A DNA stretch of 15,304 nt. It comes from DATFGK01 sp046712825 (GTDB taxonomy: Bacteria > Actinomycetota > AC-67). The notes beneath the pieces were generated by a model. The model saw only the letters and a program-made list of their open reading frames with translations, did not search any database and was not told the origin of the DNA. The DNA is taken from assembly GCA_046712825.1 (NCBI GenBank), contig JBKKCR010000263.1, forward strand, positions 1 to 15,304, in the 5' to 3' direction. Positions within the stretch are counted from its first letter, which is position 1, and each line of letters opens with the position of its first letter. Below are positions 1-7,160 of this stretch, piece by piece. Both the position numbers and the translations under genes were made by a program.

Positions 1-255
1 AAGTACTGCAACGACGGGCCGAAGGACACACAGGTCGGCGTAACGATCATGGACCACAACCCGTGTGGCACGGTCGTGCCAATCGTCGCATGCACCGACG
101 AGTACAAGGTCGTGCGCCCGCTCGACAGCGAGTACACGCAGGCGCAGATGGCCAACACGCAGGAAGATACGCAAGCGATCCTCGACGATCCGTACACCTG
201 GCTGTGCGGGTACGGGCAGTACGGCGGGGACGAGTGCGTGGTGCCGCAGCCCTAA
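1..255 (+). CDS. C-terminal end of an unrecognised protein (partial)
   Basis: The reading frame is open from the first base of the window and ends at TAA 253-255, so this is the last 84 residues of a gene that begins upstream. The internal ATG at 49 is probably not the start, because the frame runs back unbroken with similar composition. The fragment has five cysteines (motifs KYC, NPC, VAC, WLC and DEC) and is rich in Tyr, Asp, Gln and Thr. That would suit an exported, disulfide-bonded domain, but this is inference and no family is recognised. The stop lies 14 bases before a large palindrome (270-344) that could end its transcript. Confidence 0.7.
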   Translation, partial: KYCNDGPKDTQVGVTIMDHNPCGTVVPIVACTDEYKVVRPLDSEYTQAQMANTQEDTQAILDDPYTWLCGYGQYGGDECVVPQP

Positions 256-269
256 ACAGCGCGTTCCAA

Positions 270-344
270 CGGGGTCCCGTCGTTGATGAGAGCCTGAAGT
301 ACCGATTCGGTACGTCAGCCTCTCATCGACCTCCGGCGACCCCG
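270..344. repeat. Large imperfect palindrome, possible terminator or operator
   Basis: Arms 282-304 and 308-330 are complementary at 20 of 23 positions around a 3-base loop (ATT). Pairing resumes further out, where CGGGGTC (270-276) matches GACCCCG (338-344) with a small bulge between. The core GTACCG-ATT-CGGTAC (299-313) is a perfect palindrome. It sits between the end of the first gene and the acyl-CoA synthetase promoter. It could be a long terminator hairpin, although there is no clear T-run, or the core could be a dimeric repressor operator. Confidence 0.7.
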
Positions 345-360
345 CGATCCACCCCGTCGG

Positions 361-387
361 TAGAATCGGCGCACCGATCGCCGGGGG
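361..387 (+). promoter_or_regulatory. Probable -10 box and ribosome binding site of the acyl-CoA synthetase
   Basis: TAGAAT (361-366) matches the -10 consensus at five of six positions. No good -35 hexamer is visible at the right distance. A G-run (383-387) lies six bases before the GTG start at 394 and acts as a modest Shine-Dalgarno sequence. Confidence 0.45.
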
Positions 388-393
388 TGTGCC

Positions 394-2031
<1,638 letters not shown>

Positions 2032-2075
2032 GTGAGGTATCCGTTCGAGACGACCCGCCACTCGTCCCGCTTGGG

Positions 2076-2729
2076 TCAGCGGTTGCGTGCCGGACGCTTC
2101 ACGGCCGGATCCTTCCGAGCCGTCCGGAGGAGCGGGGCGAGGTGGCGTTGCGCGTACCGGCGCGCGGAAGCGTCATCGTCGAGCGGGGCGACGGTCTGCG
2201 GAGTGAGCAGGAAGGAGGCCACGAGTCGAACGAAGATCTCGCCGATCGCGGCGACGTCTTTCTCTTCGTACTCTGCCGCCTCACCCTTGGTAGCGGAAAC
2301 CAAGAACGAGGTCGCTGCGGCGAGGAACGGTCCGCCTCGGACGGTCAGCTCCGGGAGGAACATCTCCGGCTCGGTCGCGAGGAGCCGCTTGATCAAAGGG
2401 TGTGACCGTGCGAGGCGCAGCGTCACGACGAACCCCTCGACGAGCTTGTCCTCGAGCGTCGGGAGCGGCGCGATCGCGGCGTCGAACTCGCGCAGGAATC
2501 GCGACAGCTCGCGGAGCATCACGCCCTGGATCAGCTCGCTCTTGCGCCCGAACCGCCGATGGACGGTGACCCGCGACACGCCGGCGCGAAGGGCGACGTC
2601 TTCCACCGTCGTCCGACGAAGCCCGAAGTCGATGAACTGCGCCATCGCGGCGTCGAGGATGCGCTCGGTCGTCGGTTCGGCCGGTTCGTGCGCGCCGGCG
2701 AGACGAACGAGCTCGGCGGTGCCGCTCAC
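2076..2729 (-). CDS. TetR-family transcriptional regulator (217 aa)
   Basis: The N-terminal half has the TetR DNA-binding fold: a helix with ILDAAMAQF (24-32), then the helix-turn-helix TVEDVALRAGVSRVTVHRRF (about 41-60). The C-terminal half is a helical ligand-binding domain without recognisable specificity. The open frame extends further upstream, but the GTG at 2729 is the likely start, because it forms a GTGA overlap with the stop of the preceding MpaB-type gene and puts the helix-turn-helix at the usual distance from the N-terminus. The overlap implies translational coupling. The regulator probably represses its own operon through the palindromes at 3585-3619. The inducer is unknown. Confidence 0.9.
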   Translation of the reverse strand: MSGTAELVRLAGAHEPAEPTTERILDAAMAQFIDFGLRRTTVEDVALRAGVSRVTVHRRFGRKSELIQGVMLRELSRFLREFDAAIAPLPTLEDKLVEGFVVTLRLARSHPLIKRLLATEPEMFLPELTVRGGPFLAAATSFLVSATKGEAAEYEEKDVAAIGEIFVRLVASFLLTPQTVAPLDDDASARRYAQRHLAPLLRTARKDPAVKRPARNR

Positions 2730-3568
2730 GAGGTCCGCGCAGCCCTCCGCGCGCGATACGCGATCGGGAGGTAGCGCAGGCGCTCGGGCACGCGCGGCAT
2801 CACGGTCGCGATCGCCCGGCCGATCCGCTGCAGCTTCCGCTCGTCTTCGTCGGACCATGGAAGGTCGAACATCTTCCGGATCACGGGCGGAAACGTGCCG
2901 ACCGTGATGAACCGCTGGAACCTCCCGGCCGTCATGCCGAACGGGCGCCATGCCGCGCGGATCGCCGGCGGGAACCATTTCGGCGGCGGCGTCTCGGTCA
3001 TCCGCTCGAGCACGTCGGCCGCGGTCGGGTGCGCCTCGAGCGTCGTCGAGGCCATCTCGTTGAAGTACTTCCAGTAGTCCTCGACGGTCGGCGGCAGCTG
3101 CTCTTCGGGGACCTGCAGGATCCGGCCGAGCCGCAGCACCTCGGCATAGAGCGCGTGATCATCCTGCCGCTGCTCCGGGAGCGTGAAATAGCGCTCGAGC
3201 GTGATGCCGCGCTCGAATGCGGTCAGATGAACCCACGCCCACGGTTCCGGGTCGAGCGCCGAGTACGAGGTACCGCGATCATCGGTTCCGCGGAACGCCT
3301 TGTGCATCGCGCGGAGGCGGTTCCCTTCCTCGATCGCGCCGTCGCCGGCGTAGACCCACTTCTGCAGCGACGTCAGGCTGCGCTCGAGCCGGCCCCAGGG
3401 ATCGGTCTTGTAAACGGATCGCTCGGCCACCGCGTGACCGATCGAGGGGTGCATCGTCTGCATGACGAGCGCGCCGCCGAGCACGAGCAGGATCCGGCGG
3501 TCGCCTATCGTCTCCCAAAGGATCGAGCCGGGCCCGAAGGGCTCTGCTCTTTGAATCGAAGCATCCAT
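2726..3568 (-). CDS. MpaB/DUF2236-family oxygenase (280 aa)
   Basis: The protein carries the pattern of the oxygenase MpaB / DUF2236 family, related to latex-clearing protein and often haem-dependent: a GGALVMQTMHPSIGHAV block (31-47), DPWGRL (56-61), FRGTD (92-96), and ALDPEPWAWVH (104-114) with the histidine most likely to matter at 114. Length is typical. The ATG at 3568 has a good ribosome binding site (GGAGG, 3575-3579). It is the first gene of a two-gene operon with the TetR gene at 2729, overlapping by four bases. Members are generally linked to oxidation of hydrophobic substrates, and genes of this family often sit beside TetR regulators in actinobacteria. The actual substrate is unknown. 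Confidence 0.88.
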   Translation of the reverse strand: MDASIQRAEPFGPGSILWETIGDRRILLVLGGALVMQTMHPSIGHAVAERSVYKTDPWGRLERSLTSLQKWVYAGDGAIEEGNRLRAMHKAFRGTDDRGTSYSALDPEPWAWVHLTAFERGITLERYFTLPEQRQDDHALYAEVLRLGRILQVPEEQLPPTVEDYWKYFNEMASTTLEAHPTAADVLERMTETPPPKWFPPAIRAAWRPFGMTAGRFQRFITVGTFPPVIRKMFDLPWSDEDERKLQRIGRAIATVMPRVPERLRYLPIAYRARRAARTS

Positions 3569-3583
3569 CAGGGGCCTCCGGTG

Positions 3584-3619
3584 GCTGATACAGAGTTACA
3601 GGAATTGTATCAGCGATAC
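3584..3619. promoter_or_regulatory. Candidate TetR operator: overlapping palindromes over the -10 box
   Basis: GCTGATACA (3584-3592) and TGTATCAGC (3606-3614) form a perfect 9-base inverted repeat with a 13-base spacer. The right arm is shared with a second palindrome, GTATC-AGC-GATAC (3607-3619). Both overlap the -10 hexamer at 3604-3609, where a bound repressor would block polymerase. The obvious candidate is the TetR protein encoded second in this operon. Confidence 0.55.
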
Positions 3620-3632
3620 CCCCGTCGGCCAA
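3604..3632 (-). promoter_or_regulatory. Promoter of the MpaB-TetR operon
   Basis: On the minus strand, TTGGCC (3627-3632) and TACAAT (3604-3609) are separated by exactly 17 bases, giving 4/6 and 5/6 matches to the -35 and -10 consensus. The predicted transcription start falls about 30 bases before the ATG at 3568. Confidence 0.6.
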
Positions 3633-3644
3633 ACGGAGAAAGCT

Positions 3645-3677
3645 CGCGGCCCCGGCCTGGAACCGGCCGGGGCCGCG
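3645..3677 (-). terminator. GC-rich hairpin terminator of the 42-residue gene
   Basis: The 13-base arms 3645-3657 and 3665-3677 are perfectly complementary around a 7-base loop. On the minus strand the hairpin begins 15 bases after the stop codon of the small gene at 3693 and is followed by a short pyrimidine stretch (CTTTCTCC). It separates that transcript from the MpaB promoter just beyond. Confidence 0.7.
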
Positions 3678-3692
3678 GTAGGTCTCGCCGCG

Positions 3693-3821
3693 TTAGTCCG
3701 TGCAGCACTTCCCGTCGGGGGACTGGCCACGATGTTCCGCTGCCGTCATCCCGCCCTCGCAGCACATCTTTTCGTCCTTCTTCTCCTCAGCCTTGGGTTG
3801 CTCCTGCGTCTGATCAGCCAT
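3693..3821 (-). CDS. Small protein with two Cys-Cys pairs (42 aa)
   Basis: ATG 3821 to TAA 3693 encodes 42 residues. The N-terminal half is charged and disordered-looking (MADQTQEQPKAEEKKDEK). The C-terminal half has two vicinal cysteine pairs, at residues 20-21 (MCCEGG) and 39-40 (GKCCTD), with one histidine (30) between them. An almost ideal ribosome binding site (AAGGAGGTCG) lies at 3824-3833, and a perfect hairpin terminator follows the stop, so this is very likely a real, highly translated gene. It has no membrane or signal segment. The cysteine pairs suggest binding of a metal or of a redox-active ligand; this is inference and no family is recognised. It is divergent from the helix-turn-helix gene at 3954. 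Confidence 0.75.
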   Translation of the reverse strand: MADQTQEQPKAEEKKDEKMCCEGGMTAAEHRGQSPDGKCCTD

Positions 3822-3823
3822 AA

Positions 3824-3833
3824 CGACCTCCTT
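3824..3833 (-). promoter_or_regulatory. Near-consensus Shine-Dalgarno site of the 42-residue gene
   Basis: On the minus strand the sequence reads AAGGAGGTCG, close to the full anti-16S complement and the strongest ribosome binding site in the window. It fixes the start of the small gene at 3821. Confidence 0.8.
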
Positions 3834-3845
3834 CGGGTTAGGTCA

Positions 3846-3892
3846 TTCATACCCCGCCTGGACGGAGGTCAACGCTTGCTCGGCTGTTGACC
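3846..3892. promoter_or_regulatory. Divergent -35 boxes forming an inverted repeat
   Basis: AGGTCAAC (3866-3873) and GTTGACCT (3886-3893) are perfect reverse complements 12 bases apart. Each contains TTGACC, a good -35 hexamer, on opposite strands. On the minus strand a weaker -10 (TATGAA, 3846-3851) follows after 15 bases and would serve the 42-residue gene. On the plus strand the -35 at 3887-3892 pairs with a -10 at 3911-3916. Confidence 0.5.
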
Positions 3893-3916
3893 TGACGGAC
3901 CGTCAGGTGTTACAAC
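3887..3916 (+). promoter_or_regulatory. Promoter of the helix-turn-helix gene
   Basis: TTGACC (3887-3892) and TACAAC (3911-3916) are separated by 18 bases. Both are good actinobacterial sigma-70-type hexamers. The predicted start is near 3923, about 30 bases before the GTG at 3954, which has GGAGG at 3940-3944. Confidence 0.65.
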
Positions 3917-3930
3917 TGACGCGCGCGTCA
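3890..3930. promoter_or_regulatory. Two operator-like palindromes with a shared TGACG half-site
   Basis: ACCTGACGG-A-CCGTCAGGT (3890-3908) is a perfect 19-base palindrome filling the -35/-10 spacer. TGACGCGCGCGTCA (3917-3930) is a perfect 14-base palindrome over the predicted start of transcription. Both are built from TGACG and CGTCA half-sites. The arrangement is typical of a repressor that blocks polymerase, perhaps the protein encoded just downstream, but the binding protein is not known. Confidence 0.6.
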
Positions 3931-3953
3931 CATCGTTCCGGAGGCGGGTCCCC

Positions 3954-4694
3954 GTGCGAGCGATCCCTATCGACAACTTCTTCGAGGGCTTCGAAGGGAA
4001 GCGCGCGCTCGCGTCCGAGGAGGCCGTCAACGAGGCCTCGTTCGACTGGGGACGGATCGTCGCCGAAGGCCGCGCGGCTCGCGCAGCCGCCGACGGCGCG
4101 TCGTGGCGCATCGGCCATCTCGCGCTCCTCGTTGAGCGCCGCTACGCCTCCGGCGCGCTCCAGAAGTTCGCCGAGGCTATCGGCGAAGCGTACGGAACCG
4201 TGCGGCGCTACCGCTGGGTAGCGAAGGCGTACGACGTCGACATCCGCCTGCGGCTTCCGAGCCTGTCGTTCTCGCACTTCCAGGCCGTCGCCGGGCTCCC
4301 CGACCGTCTTTCGTGGCTGCAGCGGGCATCACGCGGCAGCTGGAGCGTCGACCGCCTGACACGCGAGTCGCGGCCCGGCGTGGCCGGCGCCAGGCCGGTG
4401 CGTTCGCAGGCACGCGACCTCGGCTCATTGCGCACCTCGATAGACGGACTGCGCCGCTCGATCTCGTCCGCGTCTTCGTTGGACGACACGGCGATCGCCG
4501 GCGAGGGGAAGGCGTGGCTCGTCGAAGCGCTCGACGATCTGCTCGTCGAAGTGGAGCAGCTCAGGGAGCGCGTCCGCCGCGCGACGCGGACCGCCGAAGC
4601 CCGGCGTCCGCTGAAGGTCGCGCGCGAGCGTCCGTCGGCGACCCCGAAACCGAAGACTCCCACCGCGCTCAAGGCGCGGGCGATCGGCCGCTAG
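3954..4694 (+). CDS. Helix-turn-helix DNA-binding protein (246 aa), function unknown
   Basis: The middle of the protein (about residues 50-95) has a short helix-turn-helix: WRIGHLALLVE, then FAEAIGEAYGTVRRYRWVAKAY (72-93). This recalls a set of actinobacterial proteins described from memory as DUF6192-like, which share a WxLGDxAL segment followed by such a helix-turn-helix; that assignment is tentative. Residues about 155-215 look helical, possibly coiled-coil. The tail from about 218 is basic and rich in Ala, Pro and Lys, suited to non-specific DNA contact. The start is GTG 3954, supported by GGAGG at 3940-3944. Its promoter contains two palindromes, so self-regulation is plausible. Its stop overlaps the stop of the convergent acyl-CoA dehydrogenase gene. 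Confidence 0.8.
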   Translation: MRAIPIDNFFEGFEGKRALASEEAVNEASFDWGRIVAEGRAARAAADGASWRIGHLALLVERRYASGALQKFAEAIGEAYGTVRRYRWVAKAYDVDIRLRLPSLSFSHFQAVAGLPDRLSWLQRASRGSWSVDRLTRESRPGVAGARPVRSQARDLGSLRTSIDGLRRSISSASSLDDTAIAGEGKAWLVEALDDLLVEVEQLRERVRRATRTAEARRPLKVARERPSATPKPKTPTALKARAIGR

Positions 4695-5875
4695 AAGATC
4701 TCGTTCGACCCCTGCCGGTCGAGCAACCGGGCGATCAGGTTCTTCTGGATCTCGACCGTGCCGGCGCCGATCGCCAGCCCGCGCACGTCGCGGAACATCC
4801 GCTCGACGGGGAACTCGCGCGTGTAGCCGTAGCCGCCGTGGATCTGGATCGCCTCGTTGGCGACCTCCTGGGCCACGATGTTCGCGTACCACTTCGCCTT
4901 CACGACCATCATCGGGTCGGGTTCGTGGATGCCGCCGATATGTTCGCCGGTGCTGCACGCACGCCAGACCATGAGGCGCGCCGCGTCGACCTTCGTCGCC
5001 ATCTCCGCCAGCTTGTGCGCGATCGCTTGGACGTCGATCAGCCGCTTCCCGCCGACCTTGCGCTCCTGCGCGTAGCGGATCGACTCGTCGAGCGCGCCGG
5101 CCGCCACGCCGACGCACATCGAGGCGTTGCCGAGCCGCTCGTGGTTGAACTGGGCGAGGATCGTCCTCATCGACGAGCCCGTCGCGTCGCCCTCGAGCAG
5201 CACGTCCTCGTCGGCGACCGGCGCGTCGTCGAACGCGACCTCAGCCTCGGCCGCGCCGCGCAACCCCATCTTCTTGTGCACCTTCGACACCGAGACGCCG
5301 GGCGCGTCGGCCGGCACCATCACGGCGCCCAGCGCCTTCGACGATTCGTCGGCCGGGAAGCGCGCAACGACGAAGAACGCTTGCGCCTTATGCCCGCCGG
5401 TCACCATGTTCTTGTAGCCCTCGAGGCGCCACCCGCCGTCGACGCGCCGAAGCCTCGCGCGCATCGCCATCGCGTCCGATCCGGCGTCCGGTTCGGTCAT
5501 GCCGATCCCGATCAGGCACTCGCCGCGCGCGACTCGCGGCAGGTACCGCTCCTTCAGGTCCTCGCTGCCGAACGCGGCGATCGCGCGCGGCGGGCCGTTC
5601 AGGAAGAGCTGACACACGACGGCGGTCGAGAGGCAGACCCGGCCGATCTGCTCCAGCACGAGCGAGGCTTCGAGGTCGCCGAGCCCGAGTCCGCCGTACT
5701 TCTCGGGAACGCTGAGCCCGGTGAGGCCTTGGCGCCCGAGGATCTCGAGGTTCTCCGACGGGAATTCCTCGTTCTCGTCCCAGCGCGCGGCGCGCGGGCG
5801 GAACTCGCGCTCGGCGAGCTCGCGCGTCGCGCGGCGCAGCTCTCGCTGCTCGTCGGTGAGCGTGAAGTCGACCAC
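4691..5875 (-). CDS. Acyl-CoA dehydrogenase (about 394 aa)
   Basis: This is a full-length FAD flavoprotein that oxidises an acyl-CoA to its trans-2-enoyl-CoA, passing electrons to electron-transfer flavoprotein. The N-terminal FTLTDEQRELRR block, the middle-domain MTEPDAGSD (126-134) and the C-terminal IHGGYGYTREFPVERMFRD block are all clear. At the position where most relatives carry the catalytic glutamate (IYEGT) it has IGAGT (Ala 371). A glutamate in NHERLG (246) matches the alternative catalytic base of isovaleryl-CoA dehydrogenase-like members, so it should be active. GTG 5875 is chosen because it gives the classic N-terminus; a TTG at 5884 would add three residues. No strong ribosome site favours either. 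It is the last gene of the operon starting at 8891. The acyl group is not determinable. Confidence 0.92.
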   Translation of the reverse strand: MVDFTLTDEQRELRRATRELAEREFRPRAARWDENEEFPSENLEILGRQGLTGLSVPEKYGGLGLGDLEASLVLEQIGRVCLSTAVVCQLFLNGPPRAIAAFGSEDLKERYLPRVARGECLIGIGMTEPDAGSDAMAMRARLRRVDGGWRLEGYKNMVTGGHKAQAFFVVARFPADESSKALGAVMVPADAPGVSVSKVHKKMGLRGAAEAEVAFDDAPVADEDVLLEGDATGSSMRTILAQFNHERLGNASMCVGVAAGALDESIRYAQERKVGGKRLIDVQAIAHKLAEMATKVDAARLMVWRACSTGEHIGGIHEPDPMMVVKAKWYANIVAQEVANEAIQIHGGYGYTREFPVERMFRDVRGLAIGAGTVEIQKNLIARLLDRQGSNEIF

Positions 5876-5911
5876 TCCAAGCAAGCCTATCGGAGCACCT
5901 GCGCAGAAGGG

Positions 5912-6193
5912 TTACTCGCCGACGAACCGGCCGTCGGGGCCGACGATGAAGTCGTCCATCATGGGCGCGAACGCGCGCAACCCGCCGTCGTCGATCGAGA
6001 GCAAGACCCTTAGATTGTGATCAGGCGCGTCGTCCCAGACCGATTCGATCTCGATCTGGTACTCGACGCCGGACGGGCCTTGCTCCGTGAGCGCGACGGG
6101 ATTACCGAGGAAGCCTTTTAGCTCCTCGTAGGAAAGGGCTCGATACTCGCCGGCGAACCGAGCGAGCATCGCGCCTGCCTCCTGCTTGTCCAT
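5912..6193 (-). CDS. Conserved protein of unknown function (93 aa)
   Basis: The protein is acidic, soluble and single-domain. It has an N-terminal helix (about 3-25, ARFAGEYRALSYEEL), a PSGVEYQIEIESVWD strand-rich segment (about 40-54), then SIDDGGLRAFAPMMDDFI and a terminal GPDGRFVGE. Similar small proteins with an SIDDGG..AF..L..DFI pattern occur in several bacterial phyla as uncharacterised proteins (recalled, not searched). The ATG at 6193 has the ribosome site AGGAG (6200-6204), which overlaps the TAG stop of the alcohol dehydrogenase gene. It is co-transcribed between that gene and the acyl-CoA dehydrogenase gene. No cofactor or catalytic motif is visible. Confidence 0.85.
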   Translation of the reverse strand: MDKQEAGAMLARFAGEYRALSYEELKGFLGNPVALTEQGPSGVEYQIEIESVWDDAPDHNLRVLLSIDDGGLRAFAPMMDDFIVGPDGRFVGE

Positions 6194-6202
6194 GGTGAAC
6201 TC

Positions 6203-7159
6203 CTACCCACGTGCGCGCGGATCGACCACTACCTTTCCGTCCGCCGGGCGCGCGATCAGGACCTCGAACGCCTGAGGCAACGCGTCGAGCGCCACGCGCT
6301 TGGTGATGATGCCGGCGATCTCGGGGCGCGACGCCAGGAGCTCCATCGCCGCGCGGAAGTCGTCCGGGCTCGAGGAGATACTGCCAACGACGCTCTGCTC
6401 GCGCGTCACCCAGACCATCGGGACGACGCTGGCTTCCGACATCGGAACGCCGAGAAGCACCGCCACGCCGCCGGGCGCAAGCAGGTTCGTCGTCTGCTGT
6501 AGCAGCTCGGGTCGTCCCGTGCATTCGAGCACCACCGGAACGCCGGTCGGGGCGTCCTCGATCGATCCGAAGACGCGCTCGGCGCCCAGGGTGGTGGCGA
6601 GCGATCGCCTCGTGGCAACCGGATCGACGCCGGTCACCGACGAGCAGCCGGCTGCGCGCAGCGCGGCGACGGCGAGCAGACCGATGGGGCCCAGGCCGAC
6701 GACGACCGCGTTATCTGGAACGAAGCCCGCCCGTTCGATCCCGTGGATCGAGACCGACAGCGGCTCGACCAGGCACGCGTCCGCCACATCGAGCCCGCCC
6801 GGCAGACCATGCACCATGAACGCCGGAACCGAGACCAGTTCGGCGAAGGCGCCGTCCCGCATGCCGCCCGGCCCGCGCGTCAGCGCTTCGACGCAGCGGT
6901 AAGACGCGCCGCTCCGACAGTCGGCGCATGCGCCGCACGGCATCTTCGGGTCCACGACGACCGGCTCGCCGTCGACGAACCCGGAGAACTCATGGCCCAA
7001 TATCGAGCCCGAGAACACGCCGGTCTTGTAGCAGGACAGATCCGAGCCGCAGATCCCGGCGGCGGCGACCCGGAGCACGACCTCTCCCTCGCCCGGCTCG
7101 GGGTCGGGAAGCTCGATCACCTCGAGCCGTTTCGCGCCGGCGAGGCGGACCGCGCGCAC
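6203..7159 (-). CDS. Zinc-dependent alcohol dehydrogenase, MDR superfamily (318 aa)
   Basis: The protein has the medium-chain dehydrogenase layout. Catalytic-zinc ligands are Cys37 (GICGSD), His56-Glu57 (GHEFSG) and probably Glu132. The structural zinc site is Cys75, Cys78, Cys81 and Cys89. The nucleotide fold has GLGPIG (155-160), with Asp179 at the end of the second strand favouring NAD+. The pattern is closest to butanediol/sorbitol dehydrogenases (VEPLSVSIHGI). It is shorter than usual (about 345): the loop between GHEFSG and the structural zinc site lacks roughly 11 residues. The GTG at 7159 starts one base after the stop of the ThDP-enzyme gene, so the two are surely coupled. The alcohol or ketone substrate is unknown. 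Confidence 0.9.
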   Translation of the reverse strand: MRAVRLAGAKRLEVIELPDPEPGEGEVVLRVAAAGICGSDLSCYKTGVFSGSILGHEFSGFVDGEPVVVDPKMPCGACADCRSGASYRCVEALTRGPGGMRDGAFAELVSVPAFMVHGLPGGLDVADACLVEPLSVSIHGIERAGFVPDNAVVVGLGPIGLLAVAALRAAGCSSVTGVDPVATRRSLATTLGAERVFGSIEDAPTGVPVVLECTGRPELLQQTTNLLAPGGVAVLLGVPMSEASVVPMVWVTREQSVVGSISSSPDDFRAAMELLASRPEIAGIITKRVALDALPQAFEVLIARPADGKVVVDPRARG

Positions 7160-7160
7160 G

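Noticed and set aside
2032..2907. A 291-codon plus-strand open frame
   Set aside because: It is Ser/Arg-rich and antisense to a convincing TetR gene.
2076..2978. A 300-residue version of the first TetR protein
   Set aside because: The extra N-terminal residues are an out-of-frame reading of the MpaB gene. The GTG at 2729 with GTGA overlap gives a normal TetR.
4763..4771. Loss of the catalytic glutamate in the acyl-CoA dehydrogenase (IGAGT in place of IYEGT)
   Set aside because: Isovaleryl-CoA dehydrogenase-type enzymes have the same IGAGT and use a glutamate in an earlier helix, which is present here in NHERLG. The enzyme is probably active.
4313..6013. A 566-codon plus-strand open frame opposite the acyl-CoA dehydrogenase
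   Set aside because: It is rich in Arg, Ala, Asp and His, with no family motif, and it mirrors the minus-strand gene that has clear acyl-CoA dehydrogenase motifs. It is a GC-driven shadow.
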